44,802 nt of DNA from Sphingomonas albertensis (GCF_014358075.1 NZ_JACONT010000036.1:1-44802), one strand, 5' to 3'. Shown: positions 7,821-16,345, counted from the first letter of the stretch. The notes: a model not told the origin generated them from the sequence alone. Translations and numbers: made by a program.

Positions 7821-8647
7821 CGCCCAGCTCTTCGGCATGCCCGCCCGCCTCGCAGACCGCGATCAACGTGCTGACCGCGCTGCTCGAGGCGCGCACCGGG
7901 CAACAGATCGCGGCCTATCGCTCCTGGCGGCTCGACACCGCACTCAAGCCTTTGCTCCGCGACCGCAATCTCGACACGCTCGACCAACTCGTGACGCAGT
8001 TGTTGGAAGGCAATGATCGGCTGATCGGCGACCGGATCGTCGACGCGCTGGTCAACCAGGAAACCTCGTTCTTCCGCGACGCGCAGGTCTTCGAGATGCT
8101 CGCCGAGGCCGTCGCAGCGGCCGAAGCTGGGGGGCGTCGCGCCCGTATCTGGTGCGCCGGCTGCTCGACCGGGCAGGAGCCCTTGTCGCTCGCCATGCTG
8201 TTCGCCGATCGTCACGAAACGACTGGTGCGCCGGTGCCGGAGATCGTCGCCACCGACGTCTCGGACGCGGCGATCGCGCGCGCGCGCGCCGGCCGCTTCT
8301 CGCAATTCGAGATCCAGCGCGGCCTGCCGGTGCGGCGGATGGTGCGCTGGTTCGACACGACCGGCAGCGACTGGATCGCCAAGCCCGACCTGCTCAAGCG
8401 CGTCGTCTTTCGCCGCATGAACCTGATGGCCGACCCGGCGCCGGCCGGCCGGTTCGACGTCGTGCTCTGTCGCAACGTGCTGCTCTATTTGTCGGCGACC
8501 ACCAAGGAGCAGGTGTTCCCCAAGATCGCCGCCGCGCTGAACCCCGGCGGCGTATTCGTCATGGGCGCGGGCGAGACCGTCATCGGCCAGACCCGCCTGT
8601 TCGAGCCGAGCAAACGCTTCCGCGGCTTCTACGAAACGCCGCGCTGA
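7817..8647 (+). CDS. cheR: Chemotaxis protein methyltransferase CheR
   Basis: SAM-dependent methyltransferase of 276 aa that methylates receptor glutamates. The N-terminal helical domain (about 12-85) contains TGQQIAAYRSWRLDTALKPL and NQETSFFRD. The Rossmann SAM-binding domain has IWCAGCSTGQEPLSLAM at about 113-129 and the later FDVVLCRNVLLYL motif. ATG overlaps the cheB stop (ATGA), ending the operon. It converges with the cytidine deaminase gene, with 16 bases between stops and no obvious terminator. Confidence 0.95.
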   Translation: MTPSSSACPPASQTAINVLTALLEARTGQQIAAYRSWRLDTALKPLLRDRNLDTLDQLVTQLLEGNDRLIGDRIVDALVNQETSFFRDAQVFEMLAEAVAAAEAGGRRARIWCAGCSTGQEPLSLAMLFADRHETTGAPVPEIVATDVSDAAIARARAGRFSQFEIQRGLPVRRMVRWFDTTGSDWIAKPDLLKRVVFRRMNLMADPAPAGRFDVVLCRNVLLYLSATTKEQVFPKIAAALNPGGVFVMGAGETVIGQTRLFEPSKRFRGFYETPR

Positions 8648-8663
8648 CGGACGGCCAAGTCGA

Positions 8664-9113
8664 CTAGCCGATCCCCAGGTCCGCCGGGCCGAACGCGTCG
8701 GGGAGCAATTCCGATATCGCGTAGGTTCGGATCGCATCGCCCTCCGCCGCACCACAATGCACTGGAAGATCGCGCTTCCCCATCTGCGCGGCTTCGTTGA
8801 TGACCTGGCGGCAGCGCCCGCACGGGCTCACCGGCGAGCTGCCGGTCGCGCGCCCCTCGGCGTCCATCGCCCCGCCGATCACGCCGATCGCGACGATATC
8901 GCGCAGCCGTCCCGCGGCACTTGCGGCAGCGATCGCGACCGTCTCGGCGCACAGCGACAGGCCGTAGCTCGCATTCTCGAAGTTGGCGCCGGTGATGACG
9001 CTGCCGTCGTCGAGCAGGACCGCCGCCCCGACCGCGAACCGCGAATAGGGCGCATGGGCATTGCGTGCGGCCTCGCGGGCTGCGGCTACGAGTGCGATTG
9101 CGTGTTCAGTCAT
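8664..9113 (-). CDS. cdd: Cytidine deaminase
   Basis: Zinc-dependent deaminase of 149 aa converting cytidine and deoxycytidine to uridine forms in pyrimidine salvage. The signature is Cys55-Ala-Glu57 (CAETVAIAAA) and Cys98..Cys101 (SPCGRCRQ), with the N-terminal substrate loop APYSRFAVGAAVLLDDG. The length fits the short tetrameric class. The ATG at 9113 overlaps the upstream gene's TGA (ATGA). A longer frame reaching 9635 is only the out-of-frame shadow of that gene. Confidence 0.94.
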   Translation of the reverse strand: MTEHAIALVAAAREAARNAHAPYSRFAVGAAVLLDDGSVITGANFENASYGLSLCAETVAIAAASAAGRLRDIVAIGVIGGAMDAEGRATGSSPVSPCGRCRQVINEAAQMGKRDLPVHCGAAEGDAIRTYAISELLPDAFGPADLGIG

Positions 9114-9787
9114 GATGTCACCACGTCCCAGTTCACCGGTCCCTCGATCCCGTCGATGCGCCGAAAATCGCTTGCCCGCCACATCCGCCACGGCCGCGCG
9201 GTATAGTCGGGTTTGATCACGTTCGACACCGCCCATAACGGTCGCGGCACCGCACCGGACAGCGCGTATTGCGTGTCGACGTCCTTGCTGATCCGCAACA
9301 TCACGGGTTGCGCAGTGTGCGTCTCGACCATCGTCACGAACTGCGAGACATCGGCGATCAGCGTCGCGCGATCCGGTCGCGCGGTGCAGTCGTCGTGAAA
9401 GGCGATATCGAGCGCGGTCGGCAGCGCATCGGACGTGCGCGGCACGAACGTGTTGAACGCATTCGCCTGCTCGTCCGCACGCTGGCACAGCGAATAGACA
9501 TGGACCGCGCCGCGTCGCAGGCCGGCCTCGGGCAACGCGGCCCAATTGGCCTCGAACCCAGGATCGCGGCGGTCGGTGCCGGACGTGGCGACGATATAGG
9601 CGAAGTCGGCGCCGCTCGCGCGGACGGTGCCCCATTCGACCGGGCCGGCATTTTCGCTCAGGTCGATGCCCTGCAACGGATAGCGTTTCACGTCGGGATG
9701 CCAGCCGGTCGCGGCGGTCCAGCCGCAGATGCCGACAAAGCCGGCCGCGGCCAGCGCGCCGGCGAATTTCAGAAGTCCGTAAGCCAT
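9110..9787 (-). CDS. GH25 lysozyme-like membrane-anchored protein, catalytic Glu missing
   Basis: Protein of 225 aa with a hydrophobic N-terminal segment (about 5-24) that looks like a membrane anchor or signal. A glycoside hydrolase 25 fold follows: GIDLSEN at 40-46 (first Asp, Asp42), a typical GFEANWAALPEAGLRRGAVH segment at 77-96, and the second motif at 125-130. GH25 muramidases use a D-x-E pair on that strand. Here the sequence is LDIAFHDDC, so Asp127 is kept but the Glu position is Ala129. The protein may bind peptidoglycan without cutting it, or use another acid. It lies between UPF0262 (7-base gap) and cdd (4-base overlap). Confidence 0.82.
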   Translation of the reverse strand: MAYGLLKFAGALAAAGFVGICGWTAATGWHPDVKRYPLQGIDLSENAGPVEWGTVRASGADFAYIVATSGTDRRDPGFEANWAALPEAGLRRGAVHVYSLCQRADEQANAFNTFVPRTSDALPTALDIAFHDDCTARPDRATLIADVSQFVTMVETHTAQPVMLRISKDVDTQYALSGAVPRPLWAVSNVIKPDYTARPWRMWRASDFRRIDGIEGPVNWDVVTS

Positions 9788-9794
9788 GTGTCTT

Positions 9795-10277
9795 CTAGTT
9801 GCGGATGTGGAGGACGCAGATCAGCGTGAACAGCCGCCGCGCGGTGTCGAAATCGACCTCGATCTTGCCGTCGAGGCGTTCTTTCAGCAGCTCTGCCGCC
9901 TCGTTGTGGATGCCGCGGCGCGCCATGTCCACCGTCTCGATCTGCGCTGGCGAAGATTGCCGGATCGCTTGGTAATAGCTGTCGCAAATCGCGAAATAAT
10001 CGCGGATCGGCCGGCGAAAGCGCCCGAGCGCGAGCACCAGCGTCTCCAGATGCGTGTCGTCCTCGCGGTGGATATGGATGCCGAGGCGTCCTTCCTCCGA
10101 CTGGAGCTTGATCCGGTAGGGGCCGGCATAGCCATCGGCATAGGCACGCTGCGGGGCGAAGTGATTGCCCTCGATCAGGTCGAAGATCGCGATCCGCCGC
10201 TCCTGCTCGACGTCGGGCGAGCGCCAGCCGAGACTGGTCTCGTCGAGTTGCACATCGATGATCCGCGGGTCGGCCAT
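9795..10277 (-). CDS. UPF0262 family protein
   Basis: Conserved alphaproteobacterial protein of 160 aa and unknown function. The ends and inner blocks are typical of the family: RIIDVQLDETSLGWRSPDVEQER at the start, HFAPQRAYADGYAGPYRIKL, and DFDTARRLFTLICVLHIRN at the C-terminus. No signal or membrane segment is seen. The ATG at 10277 was chosen because the upstream extension to 10412 is translated repeat DNA. It is the first gene of a three-gene minus-strand unit with the GH25-like protein and cdd, and is divergent from dnaB. Confidence 0.88.
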   Translation of the reverse strand: MADPRIIDVQLDETSLGWRSPDVEQERRIAIFDLIEGNHFAPQRAYADGYAGPYRIKLQSEEGRLGIHIHREDDTHLETLVLALGRFRRPIRDYFAICDSYYQAIRQSSPAQIETVDMARRGIHNEAAELLKERLDGKIEVDFDTARRLFTLICVLHIRN

Positions 10278-10350
10278 ACCGGTTCGATAGCGGGGGTCGT
10301 ATCGCCTGTCACTTGGTCTGAGCGTCGCAGAAGCCAAGAGCACAACGCGC

Positions 10351-10463
10351 TCCCCTCCCTGAAAGGGAGGGGCAGGGGGTGGGTAGGCCAGCTTTCGCCG
10401 CAACCGTTCCACGATCCGGAACCCGACCCACCCCCAACCCCCTCCCTTTCAGGGAGGGGGGAA
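10351..10463. repeat. Paired intergenic palindrome, family B
   Basis: Arm 1 (CCCTCCCTGAAAGGGAGGGG, 10354-10373, followed by CAGGGGGTGGGT) and arm 2 (10425-10463) are near-perfect inverse copies separated by about 45 bases. They lie between UPF0262 and dnaB, so any dnaB promoter lies within or beside the repeat. Confidence 0.75.
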
Positions 10464-10551
10464 GCAGAGGGGAGAGGAACGGACGACTTATCCCCATCAT
10501 TCCACCGCACGCTGCTTGGACGCGCGCGCGTCCATCGCGTAGGTGCAGGCA

Positions 10552-12042
10552 ATGGCAACTCTCGCATTCCCCGTCTCCGCTGTGGCCGAGCCGCAGCAGC
10601 TTCCCCGCAACGTCGAGGCGGAAGCCGCGATGCTCGGTGCGATGATGATCGACAACCGGCTCGCGGACGATCTCGTCGACAAGCTCGAACCGGGACACTT
10701 CTTCGAACCCGTCCACGGCCGGATCTTCGCGGCGATCAAGACGCTGCGCGGCAACGACATGCTGGTGACGCCAGTGACGCTGCGGCCGATGTTCGATGCC
10801 GACGAAGGCATGCGCGAACTTGGCGGGCCCGCGTATCTCGCCGGACTCACGGGCAGCGGCGCCGGCCTGATCGGCGCGCGCCAGTTCGCGCAGCAAATCT
10901 ACGACCTCGCCATGCTCCGCGCGCTCGTATCTGTCGGACGGACGCTGGTTGACCGTGCGATGGATACCTCGGAAGAGGTCAATCCGCGCGCGCAGATCGA
11001 ACTCGCCGAGGAGGAGCTGTTCAAGGTCGCGGCGGATGGGGGCTCCGAGAACACGGTGAAGTCGTTCGCGCAGGCGACCACCGCGGCGGTCAAGATGGCC
11101 GAGCGCGCGCTGAACTCGGGCGGCAACCTGTCGGGCGTCACCACCGGCATCGATTCGATCAACGCGAAGATCGGCGGCATGCATCACAGCGATCTCATGA
11201 TCCTCGCCGGGCGTCCGGGCATGGGCAAGACCTCGCTCGCGACCAACATCGCGTTCAACGCTGCGCGGCGCTGGATGCGCGACATGGCCGACGGCATCGC
11301 GCCCAAGGATTCGGTCGGTGCGAAGGTCGCGTTCTTCTCGCTGGAAATGTCCGCGGATCAGCTCGCGACGCGTATTCTCGCCGAGCAGTCGCAGATCAGC
11401 TCCGAATCGCTCCGCATGGGTAAGATCAGCCGCACAGAGTTCGCGCAGCTCGCGGCCGCGGCGGCCGAGCTGGAGAATTTGCCGTTGTTCATCGACGATA
11501 CCGGCGGTCTGTCGATCGGCGCGCTGCATACGCGCGTGCGCCGGTTGCAGCGTCGGCACAACAACGAGATCGGGCTGGTGGTGGTCGATTACCTCCAGCT
11601 GCTGTCGGGATCGGGCAAGAGCAAGGACGGCAACCGAGTCCAGGAAATCTCCGAGATTTCGCGCGGGCTGAAGACCTTGGCGAAGGACCTCAACGTGCCC
11701 GTACTCGCGCTGTCGCAGCTGTCGCGTGCAGTGGAATCGCGCGAGGACAAGACGCCGATGCTGTCGGATCTTCGCGAGTCCGGCTCGATCGAGCAGGACG
11801 CCGACATGGTCTGGTTCGTGTACCGCGAGGACTATTACGTCGCGTCGAAGGAGCCCAAGCGGCCGGCGGAAGGCGACAGCGCGAAGATCTTCGAGGATCA
11901 CGCGTCGTGGGCGGCGGAGATGGAGCGGGTGTACGGTCTGGCGGAATTGATCATCGCCAAACAGCGCCACGGCGCGACCGGCAAGGTTCGGATGAAGTTC
12001 GATCCGACGATCACGAAGTTCTCGGATCTAGCGGAGTATTGA
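10552..12042 (+). CDS. dnaB: Replicative DNA helicase DnaB
   Basis: Hexameric fork helicase of 496 aa. The N-terminal domain (about 15-120) begins with LPRNVEAEAAMLGAMMIDN. The RecA-like C-terminal domain has Walker A GRPGMGKTS at about 219-227, Walker B around VVVDYLQLL, and the DnaB motif LSQLSRAVESR. A short insert after Walker A (RRWMRDMADGIAPKDSVGAK) is longer than in E. coli; no intein motifs are present. ATG at 10552 is preferred over the GTG three codons upstream. Single gene with no operon partner. Confidence 0.96.
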   Translation: MATLAFPVSAVAEPQQLPRNVEAEAAMLGAMMIDNRLADDLVDKLEPGHFFEPVHGRIFAAIKTLRGNDMLVTPVTLRPMFDADEGMRELGGPAYLAGLTGSGAGLIGARQFAQQIYDLAMLRALVSVGRTLVDRAMDTSEEVNPRAQIELAEEELFKVAADGGSENTVKSFAQATTAAVKMAERALNSGGNLSGVTTGIDSINAKIGGMHHSDLMILAGRPGMGKTSLATNIAFNAARRWMRDMADGIAPKDSVGAKVAFFSLEMSADQLATRILAEQSQISSESLRMGKISRTEFAQLAAAAAELENLPLFIDDTGGLSIGALHTRVRRLQRRHNNEIGLVVVDYLQLLSGSGKSKDGNRVQEISEISRGLKTLAKDLNVPVLALSQLSRAVESREDKTPMLSDLRESGSIEQDADMVWFVYREDYYVASKEPKRPAEGDSAKIFEDHASWAAEMERVYGLAELIIAKQRHGATGKVRMKFDPTITKFSDLAEY

Positions 12043-12052
12043 TCCTACGAGG

Positions 12053-12208
12053 TCCCTCTCCCCTCCGGGGAGAGGGAAGGGGCCCGCGGCGCTTGCCGTG
12101 GGAAGGGAGAGGGGAGTGAGGCTCGGGACGTCGCATCCCAACTCCCCTCTCCCTTCCGTCGCCAAGTGGCTCCTCCCTCCCTCTCCCCGTAGGGGCGAGG
12201 GAAAGGGG
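12053..12208. repeat. Paired intergenic palindrome, family D
   Basis: CTCTCCCCTCCGGGGAGAGG (12057-12076) and related inverse arms to about 12206 fill the convergent gap between dnaB and cysH. Related pairs are at 30723-30816 and 36262-36365. It may act as a two-way transcript end. Confidence 0.7.
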
Positions 12209-12961
12209 TCAAATCATCGGGTCGTAGTCAGTCGGCGCGTGGATGCCACATTCGACCTTGTCGAAACTGCGCCACCGACCAGCGCGCGGGTCTTCGCCGG
12301 GGGCGACTTTGGTCGTGCACGGCGCACAGCCGATCGAGAGATAGCCCTGAGCCTCCAACGGATGCCGCGGCAACTCGTGCTCGGCGAAATACGCGTCGAG
12401 CTTCGACTTGTCCCAATCTGCCAGCGGGTTGATCTTCAACCGCCCCTCGTCCTCCTCGAACCGGGGGAGAGCGGTACGAGTCCCCGACTGGAACCCCTTC
12501 CGCCCCGAAATCCAAGCATCGAACGGCGCCAACGCCCGCCGCAACGGCTCGACTTTGCGCAGATCGCAGCAGCCGTCGGGATCGTAGGACCAACGCAGGC
12601 CCGTCTTGTCCTTGATCGCTAGCAATCGCGGATCGGGACGGAACACCCGGAGATCGGTAAAGCCCAGTCTCTCCGCCAGTTCGTCACGATACGCCAAGGT
12701 CTCGCCGAACATCTTCTGCGTATTCGTAAACACCACCGGCACGTCGACATCGACCTGCGCGACCATGTGCAGCAGCACTGCCGACTCCGCGCCAAACGAC
12801 GACACCGCCGCGATCCGCCCACGCAACTCGCCGACCAGCAGTTCGAACAGCATCTCCTGTGCGGAGACGCCTTCGAACCGCTCCTGCATCGCCATCGCAT
12901 CGGCGCGCGTGAACGCCGGCGTGACGTCGATCATGTCGAGCTTGCGCGCGGGCTCACCCAT
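12209..12961 (-). CDS. cysH: Phosphoadenylyl/adenylyl-sulfate reductase, iron-sulfur type
   Basis: Reductase of 250 aa that makes sulfite from activated sulfate. The PP-loop motif SSFGAES is at 54-60. The catalytic tail motif ECGIH is at 237-241 (Cys238). Cys131-Cys132 (GCCDLRK) and Cys212..Cys215 (IGCAPCT) are the ligands of a 4Fe-4S cluster. That points to the APS-reducing type rather than the E. coli PAPS enzyme, which lacks these Cys. The start at 12961 overlaps the DUF934 gene by eight bases; Met10 is an alternative. It is the last gene of the cobA-DUF2849-cysI-DUF934-cysH operon. Confidence 0.93.
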   Translation of the reverse strand: MGEPARKLDMIDVTPAFTRADAMAMQERFEGVSAQEMLFELLVGELRGRIAAVSSFGAESAVLLHMVAQVDVDVPVVFTNTQKMFGETLAYRDELAERLGFTDLRVFRPDPRLLAIKDKTGLRWSYDPDGCCDLRKVEPLRRALAPFDAWISGRKGFQSGTRTALPRFEEDEGRLKINPLADWDKSKLDAYFAEHELPRHPLEAQGYLSIGCAPCTTKVAPGEDPRAGRWRSFDKVECGIHAPTDYDPMI

Positions 12962-13394
12962 GGCGCAGCTTCCACACCGGCACCGCGCCGTCCGCCGCCT
13001 TCTGGTACGGCGTGTCGTAGCGCTCCAGGCTCGCGCGCAGCACGTCGATGTCGATCGGCGCCTGGGGTGCGAAGCTGTCGAACCCGCAGCGCCGCATCAG
13101 CGGAATCTGATCGACCAGCACGTCGCCCTGCGCGCGCAGTTCGCCGGTATAGCCCGCCTCGCGCAGGATCCGCGCGGACGAATAGCCACGTCCGTCGCGA
13201 TAGCCGGGAAAGCTCACCTCGATCAGCGCAAGCTGGTCGATCTGCGGCAACAGCGCGCGTGCGTCGTCGCCCGCTTCCAGGCGCACGGCCGCGGCGTTGC
13301 TCTGGCCGATGAACGAATCAAGCGTCACCGCGGGCTCGTCATGTGGCTCGTCATCGCGGAAGCGGAGTAGCGTCTGGTCTGGATACTCAACCAT
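12954..13394 (-). CDS. DUF934 family protein of the sulfite-reductase operon
   Basis: Protein of 146 aa of the DUF934 family, which is commonly linked to cysI and cysH in alphaproteobacteria. Typical stretches are IEVSFPGYRDGRGYSSARIL and VLVDQIPLMRRCGFDSFAP. No cofactor motif is visible and only one Cys is present, so the oxidoreductase label sometimes given to this family is not supported by the sequence itself. It overlaps both neighbours by eight bases, suggesting coupled translation. A role in sulfite-reductase assembly or electron supply is inference. Confidence 0.85.
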   Translation of the reverse strand: MVEYPDQTLLRFRDDEPHDEPAVTLDSFIGQSNAAAVRLEAGDDARALLPQIDQLALIEVSFPGYRDGRGYSSARILREAGYTGELRAQGDVLVDQIPLMRRCGFDSFAPQAPIDIDVLRASLERYDTPYQKAADGAVPVWKLRHG

Positions 13395-15018
13395 AGATCG
13401 CTTCCTTGAACGTCTCGAAGCCGACGCGGCGGTAGGTGTCGAGGAAGCGCTCGCCGGGATCGCGGACCTGAAGATACCGGTCGGTGACGCGCTCGATCGC
13501 GTCGACCACGCCGTCCTCGGAGAAACCGGGCCCGGTGATCTTCGCGAGGCTCACATCCTCAGCGCCCGAGCCGCCGAGCGAGAGCTGGTAATTCTCGGTG
13601 CCCTTCTTGTCGACGCCGAGAATGCCGATGTGGCCCGCGTGATGATGCCCGCAGGCGTTGATGCAGCCGCTGATCTTGAGCTTCAGTTCGCCCAGGTCGC
13701 GCTGGCGATCGAGGCTGCCGAAGCGGGTCGCGATCTTCTGTGCGAGCGGGATCGAGCGCGCATTGGCGAGGCTGCAATAATCGAGGCCGGGGCAGGCAAT
13801 GATATCGCTGATCAGGTCGAGATTGGCCTCAGCGAGCCCGGCGTCGTTCAGCGCCAACCACACCGCTTGCAGGTCGGCAATGCGAACATGCGGCAAGACG
13901 ATGTTCTGCGCATGCGTGACGCGCAGTTCGTCGAAGCTGTAGCGCGTGCCGAGATCGGCCATCACGTCGATCTGGTCCGCCGACGCGTCGCCCGGGATGC
14001 CGCCGATTGGCTTCAGGCTGATGTTGACGATCGCGTAGCCCGGCTGCTTGTGGGCTTTAACGTTCTGATCGAGCCAGACCGCGAAGTCGGGATCGCTGCG
14101 GTCGATGTCGGTCGAGGCGTTCGGATCGAAGTCGGGCGCGCCGAAGTGGCTCGTAATACGCTCCAGTTCGGCCCGCGGAGGATCGAGGCCGAGGCCCTTC
14201 ACCGCGGCGAATTCCTCCTCGACCTGGCGGCGATATTCGTCGGGGCCGATCTCGTGCAGCAGGATCTTGATCCGCGCCTTGTAGATGTTGTCGCGCCGGC
14301 CGTAGCGATTGTAGACGCGCAGGCACGCCTCGAGGTAGCTCATCAGGTCGTCGGCGGGGACGAAATCGCGGATTTCGTGGCTGATCATCGGCGTGCGGCC
14401 CATGCCGCCGCCGACGAAGATCTTCGCGCCAAGTTCGCCGTCGCGGACGTGCAGCTCGATGCCGATATCGTGCAGCCGCATCGCCGCGCGATCCTCGTCC
14501 GCCGCGATCACGCAGATCTTGAATTTCCGCGGGAGGTACGTGAATTCCGGGTGGAACGTCGACCATTGGCGAATCAGCTCGGCCCAGGGGCGCGGGTCGG
14601 CGACCTCGTCCGCTGCGGCGCCGGCGAACTGGTCGGAGCTGATGTTGCGGATGCAGTTGCCGCTGGTCTGGATGGCGTGCATCTCGACCGTCGCCAACTC
14701 CTGGAGGATGTCCGGGGTCTGGTCGAGCTGGATCCAGTTGAACTGGATGTTCTGCCGCGTGGTAAAGTGCCCGTAGCCGCGGTCATACTTGCGCGCGATA
14801 TGCCCGAGCATCCGCATCTGCCGGCCGTCGAGCGTCCCGTACGGCACCGCGACGCGTAGCATGTACGCATGCAGCTGGAGATACAGGCCGTTCATCAGCC
14901 GGAGCGGTTTGAACTGGTCCTCGGTCAGCTCGCCCGAGAGGCGGCGGCGGACCTGATCGCGGAATTCGTCGACGCGCTGGTCGACGATCGCCTGGTCATA
15001 TTCGTCATATTTATACAT
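13387..15018 (-). CDS. cysI: Nitrite/sulfite reductase hemoprotein (CysI-like)
   Basis: Siroheme and 4Fe-4S reductase of 543 aa, expected to make sulfide from sulfite. The cluster ligands are seen as Cys409-x5-Cys415 (CPGLDYC) and Cys452-x3-Cys456 (GCINAC). Both ferredoxin-like half domains are present, for instance YGHFTTRQNIQFNWIQL near the N-terminus. No flavoprotein CysJ is encoded beside it, so electrons probably come from a ferredoxin or another reductase. Nitrite as substrate is possible from sequence alone, but adjacency to cysH and cobA supports sulfite. It starts one base after the DUF2849 stop. Confidence 0.93.
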   Translation of the reverse strand: MYKYDEYDQAIVDQRVDEFRDQVRRRLSGELTEDQFKPLRLMNGLYLQLHAYMLRVAVPYGTLDGRQMRMLGHIARKYDRGYGHFTTRQNIQFNWIQLDQTPDILQELATVEMHAIQTSGNCIRNISSDQFAGAAADEVADPRPWAELIRQWSTFHPEFTYLPRKFKICVIAADEDRAAMRLHDIGIELHVRDGELGAKIFVGGGMGRTPMISHEIRDFVPADDLMSYLEACLRVYNRYGRRDNIYKARIKILLHEIGPDEYRRQVEEEFAAVKGLGLDPPRAELERITSHFGAPDFDPNASTDIDRSDPDFAVWLDQNVKAHKQPGYAIVNISLKPIGGIPGDASADQIDVMADLGTRYSFDELRVTHAQNIVLPHVRIADLQAVWLALNDAGLAEANLDLISDIIACPGLDYCSLANARSIPLAQKIATRFGSLDRQRDLGELKLKISGCINACGHHHAGHIGILGVDKKGTENYQLSLGGSGAEDVSLAKITGPGFSEDGVVDAIERVTDRYLQVRDPGERFLDTYRRVGFETFKEAIYG

Positions 15019-15019
15019 A

Positions 15020-15316
15020 TCAGATTACCCAGCTGCCGGCGTTCGGGTCGGCGGGTTTGAGAGTCAGGTCGGGCCGCATCGTCGGGCCGAGCGCGCGGAT
15101 GCGGTCCTTGATGTGGGCGGGACGGGGGCCTTCGTCGGTTTGCGTCGCCTCGATCAAATAGGGCACGTTGACCCGGCGTGCGCCTTCCTCAGCCTGGAGG
15201 ATGGATTCACCCGCAACGCCGACGTCGACCGCGTCCTCGATATGGCGCGACCAGCCGTTGCCGGTCCACCAGACGACGTCGCCGGTGGGAAGGTCGTTTC
15301 CGGTCAACAGCTTCAT
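15020..15316 (-). CDS. DUF2849 family protein
   Basis: Small protein of 98 aa of the DUF2849 family, encoded between cobA and cysI in many alphaproteobacteria. It begins MKLLTGNDLPTGDVVWWTGN and contains RVNVPYLIEATQTDEGPRPAHIKDRIRALGPTMRPDL. No membrane segment or metal motif is seen. Its ATG overlaps the cobA stop (ATGA) and its stop lies one base before cysI, so it is fully embedded in the sulfur operon. The function is unknown; I infer a helper of sulfite reductase. Confidence 0.87.
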   Translation of the reverse strand: MKLLTGNDLPTGDVVWWTGNGWSRHIEDAVDVGVAGESILQAEEGARRVNVPYLIEATQTDEGPRPAHIKDRIRALGPTMRPDLTLKPADPNAGSWVI

Positions 15317-16104
15317 GCGGCGGCGTCCTCTGCTACGCGGGCCCAGCGGGCGAGTTTGTCTTCGGCGTCGGACAGTTCGACGACCTCGCCGACGACGATG
15401 ATCGCGGGGCTTTTCACCGCCTCACGCGCCACCATGGCGCCGAGATCGGCGAGTAGCGTCCGGATCGCTCGGCTGCCCTGCAACGTGCCGCGTTCGAGCA
15501 CGGCGACGGGCATGTCGGGCGCGACGCCGTCGGCCATCAGCTTGTCGGCAATGTCGGTCGCGGTGGCGATGCCCATGTAGATCACAAGCGTGCGGCCTTG
15601 GCCGGCGAGCCCCGACCAGTCCTGCTCGGTCAAACCCTTGCACTGGCCCGCGACGAAGCTGACTGCGCTCGAATGATCGCGGTGCGTCAGCGGCAGCATC
15701 GCTTCCGCCGCGCAACCGAGTGCGGCCGAGACGCCAGGGATCACTTCGACGGGGAGACCCGCAGCGCGAACCGCCTCGACCTCCTCGCCGCCGCGGCCGA
15801 ACACGAACGGATCGCCACCCTTGAGCCGGATGACGATGGCGCCGGTCTTCACGTGCGCAATGATCAGCGCGTTGATTGCCTCCTGCGGCAGCGTGTGACG
15901 CGCGCGCTGCTTGGCGACCGAGATACGCTGCGCGGAGGGTGGCGCGATATCGAGCACGCGCGGATCGATCAGCCCGTCATGCACGACGACGTCAGCGGTC
16001 TTCAGCGCCTCAACCGCGCGGACGGTCAGGAGACCGGGATCGCCCGGGCCCGCCCCGACGAGGATGACGCGCCCGCGGGCGGTGGGGTCTAGGAGACTTG
16101 CCAT
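15313..16104 (-). CDS. cobA: Uroporphyrinogen-III C-methyltransferase
   Basis: SAM-dependent methyltransferase of 263 aa making precorrin-2, the precursor of the siroheme used by the downstream sulfite reductase. Motifs are VGAGPGDPGLLTVRAVEAL near the N-terminus, RLKGGDPFVFGRGGEE in the middle, and PLTHRDHSSAVSFVAG later. The N-terminal dehydrogenase/ferrochelatase part of CysG is absent, so those steps must be done elsewhere. The ATG at 16104 was chosen because the frame to 16398 translates the intergenic repeat (PPPPGGGGSL). First gene of the operon. Confidence 0.93.
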   Translation of the reverse strand: MASLLDPTARGRVILVGAGPGDPGLLTVRAVEALKTADVVVHDGLIDPRVLDIAPPSAQRISVAKQRARHTLPQEAINALIIAHVKTGAIVIRLKGGDPFVFGRGGEEVEAVRAAGLPVEVIPGVSAALGCAAEAMLPLTHRDHSSAVSFVAGQCKGLTEQDWSGLAGQGRTLVIYMGIATATDIADKLMADGVAPDMPVAVLERGTLQGSRAIRTLLADLGAMVAREAVKSPAIIVVGEVVELSDAEDKLARWARVAEDAAA

Positions 16105-16209
16105 GCGACCGGAGATGGGCGGATGGGCGCCGTGCTGCAACCGAATGATGCTTTGGCAGCAGGTAGGATTGCTTTTGCGGTGCGCGAGGTCAGCCGACCA
16201 ACCCAACGA

Positions 16210-16331
16210 TCCTCCCCCGCCAGGGGGAGGTGGCGCGCAGCGACGGAGGGGGAGGACACGGAGCATAGGTCGTCGCTTACCTCCCCCTCCGTCTGGCAAG
16301 TGCCAGCCACCTCCCCCTGGCGTGGGAGGAT
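16210..16331. repeat. Paired intergenic palindrome, family C
   Basis: CCTCCCCCGCCAGGGGGAGG (16211-16230) with TGGC..GACGGAGGGGGAGG extensions is mirrored by a second arm ending at 16330. The copy at 30988-31111 is nearly the same. It lies between astD and cobA, so it is upstream of the sulfur operon. Confidence 0.75.
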
Positions 16332-16345
16332 CAGATCGGAGGCGA

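Noticed and set aside
8664..9635. Cytidine deaminase extended N-terminally by 174 residues
   Set aside because: The extension is the out-of-frame reading of the GH25 gene; the normal start at 9113 has family-typical length.
12053..12208. Family D palindrome as a standard intrinsic terminator
   Set aside because: The stems have no following T tract on either strand; termination by another route is possible but not shown.
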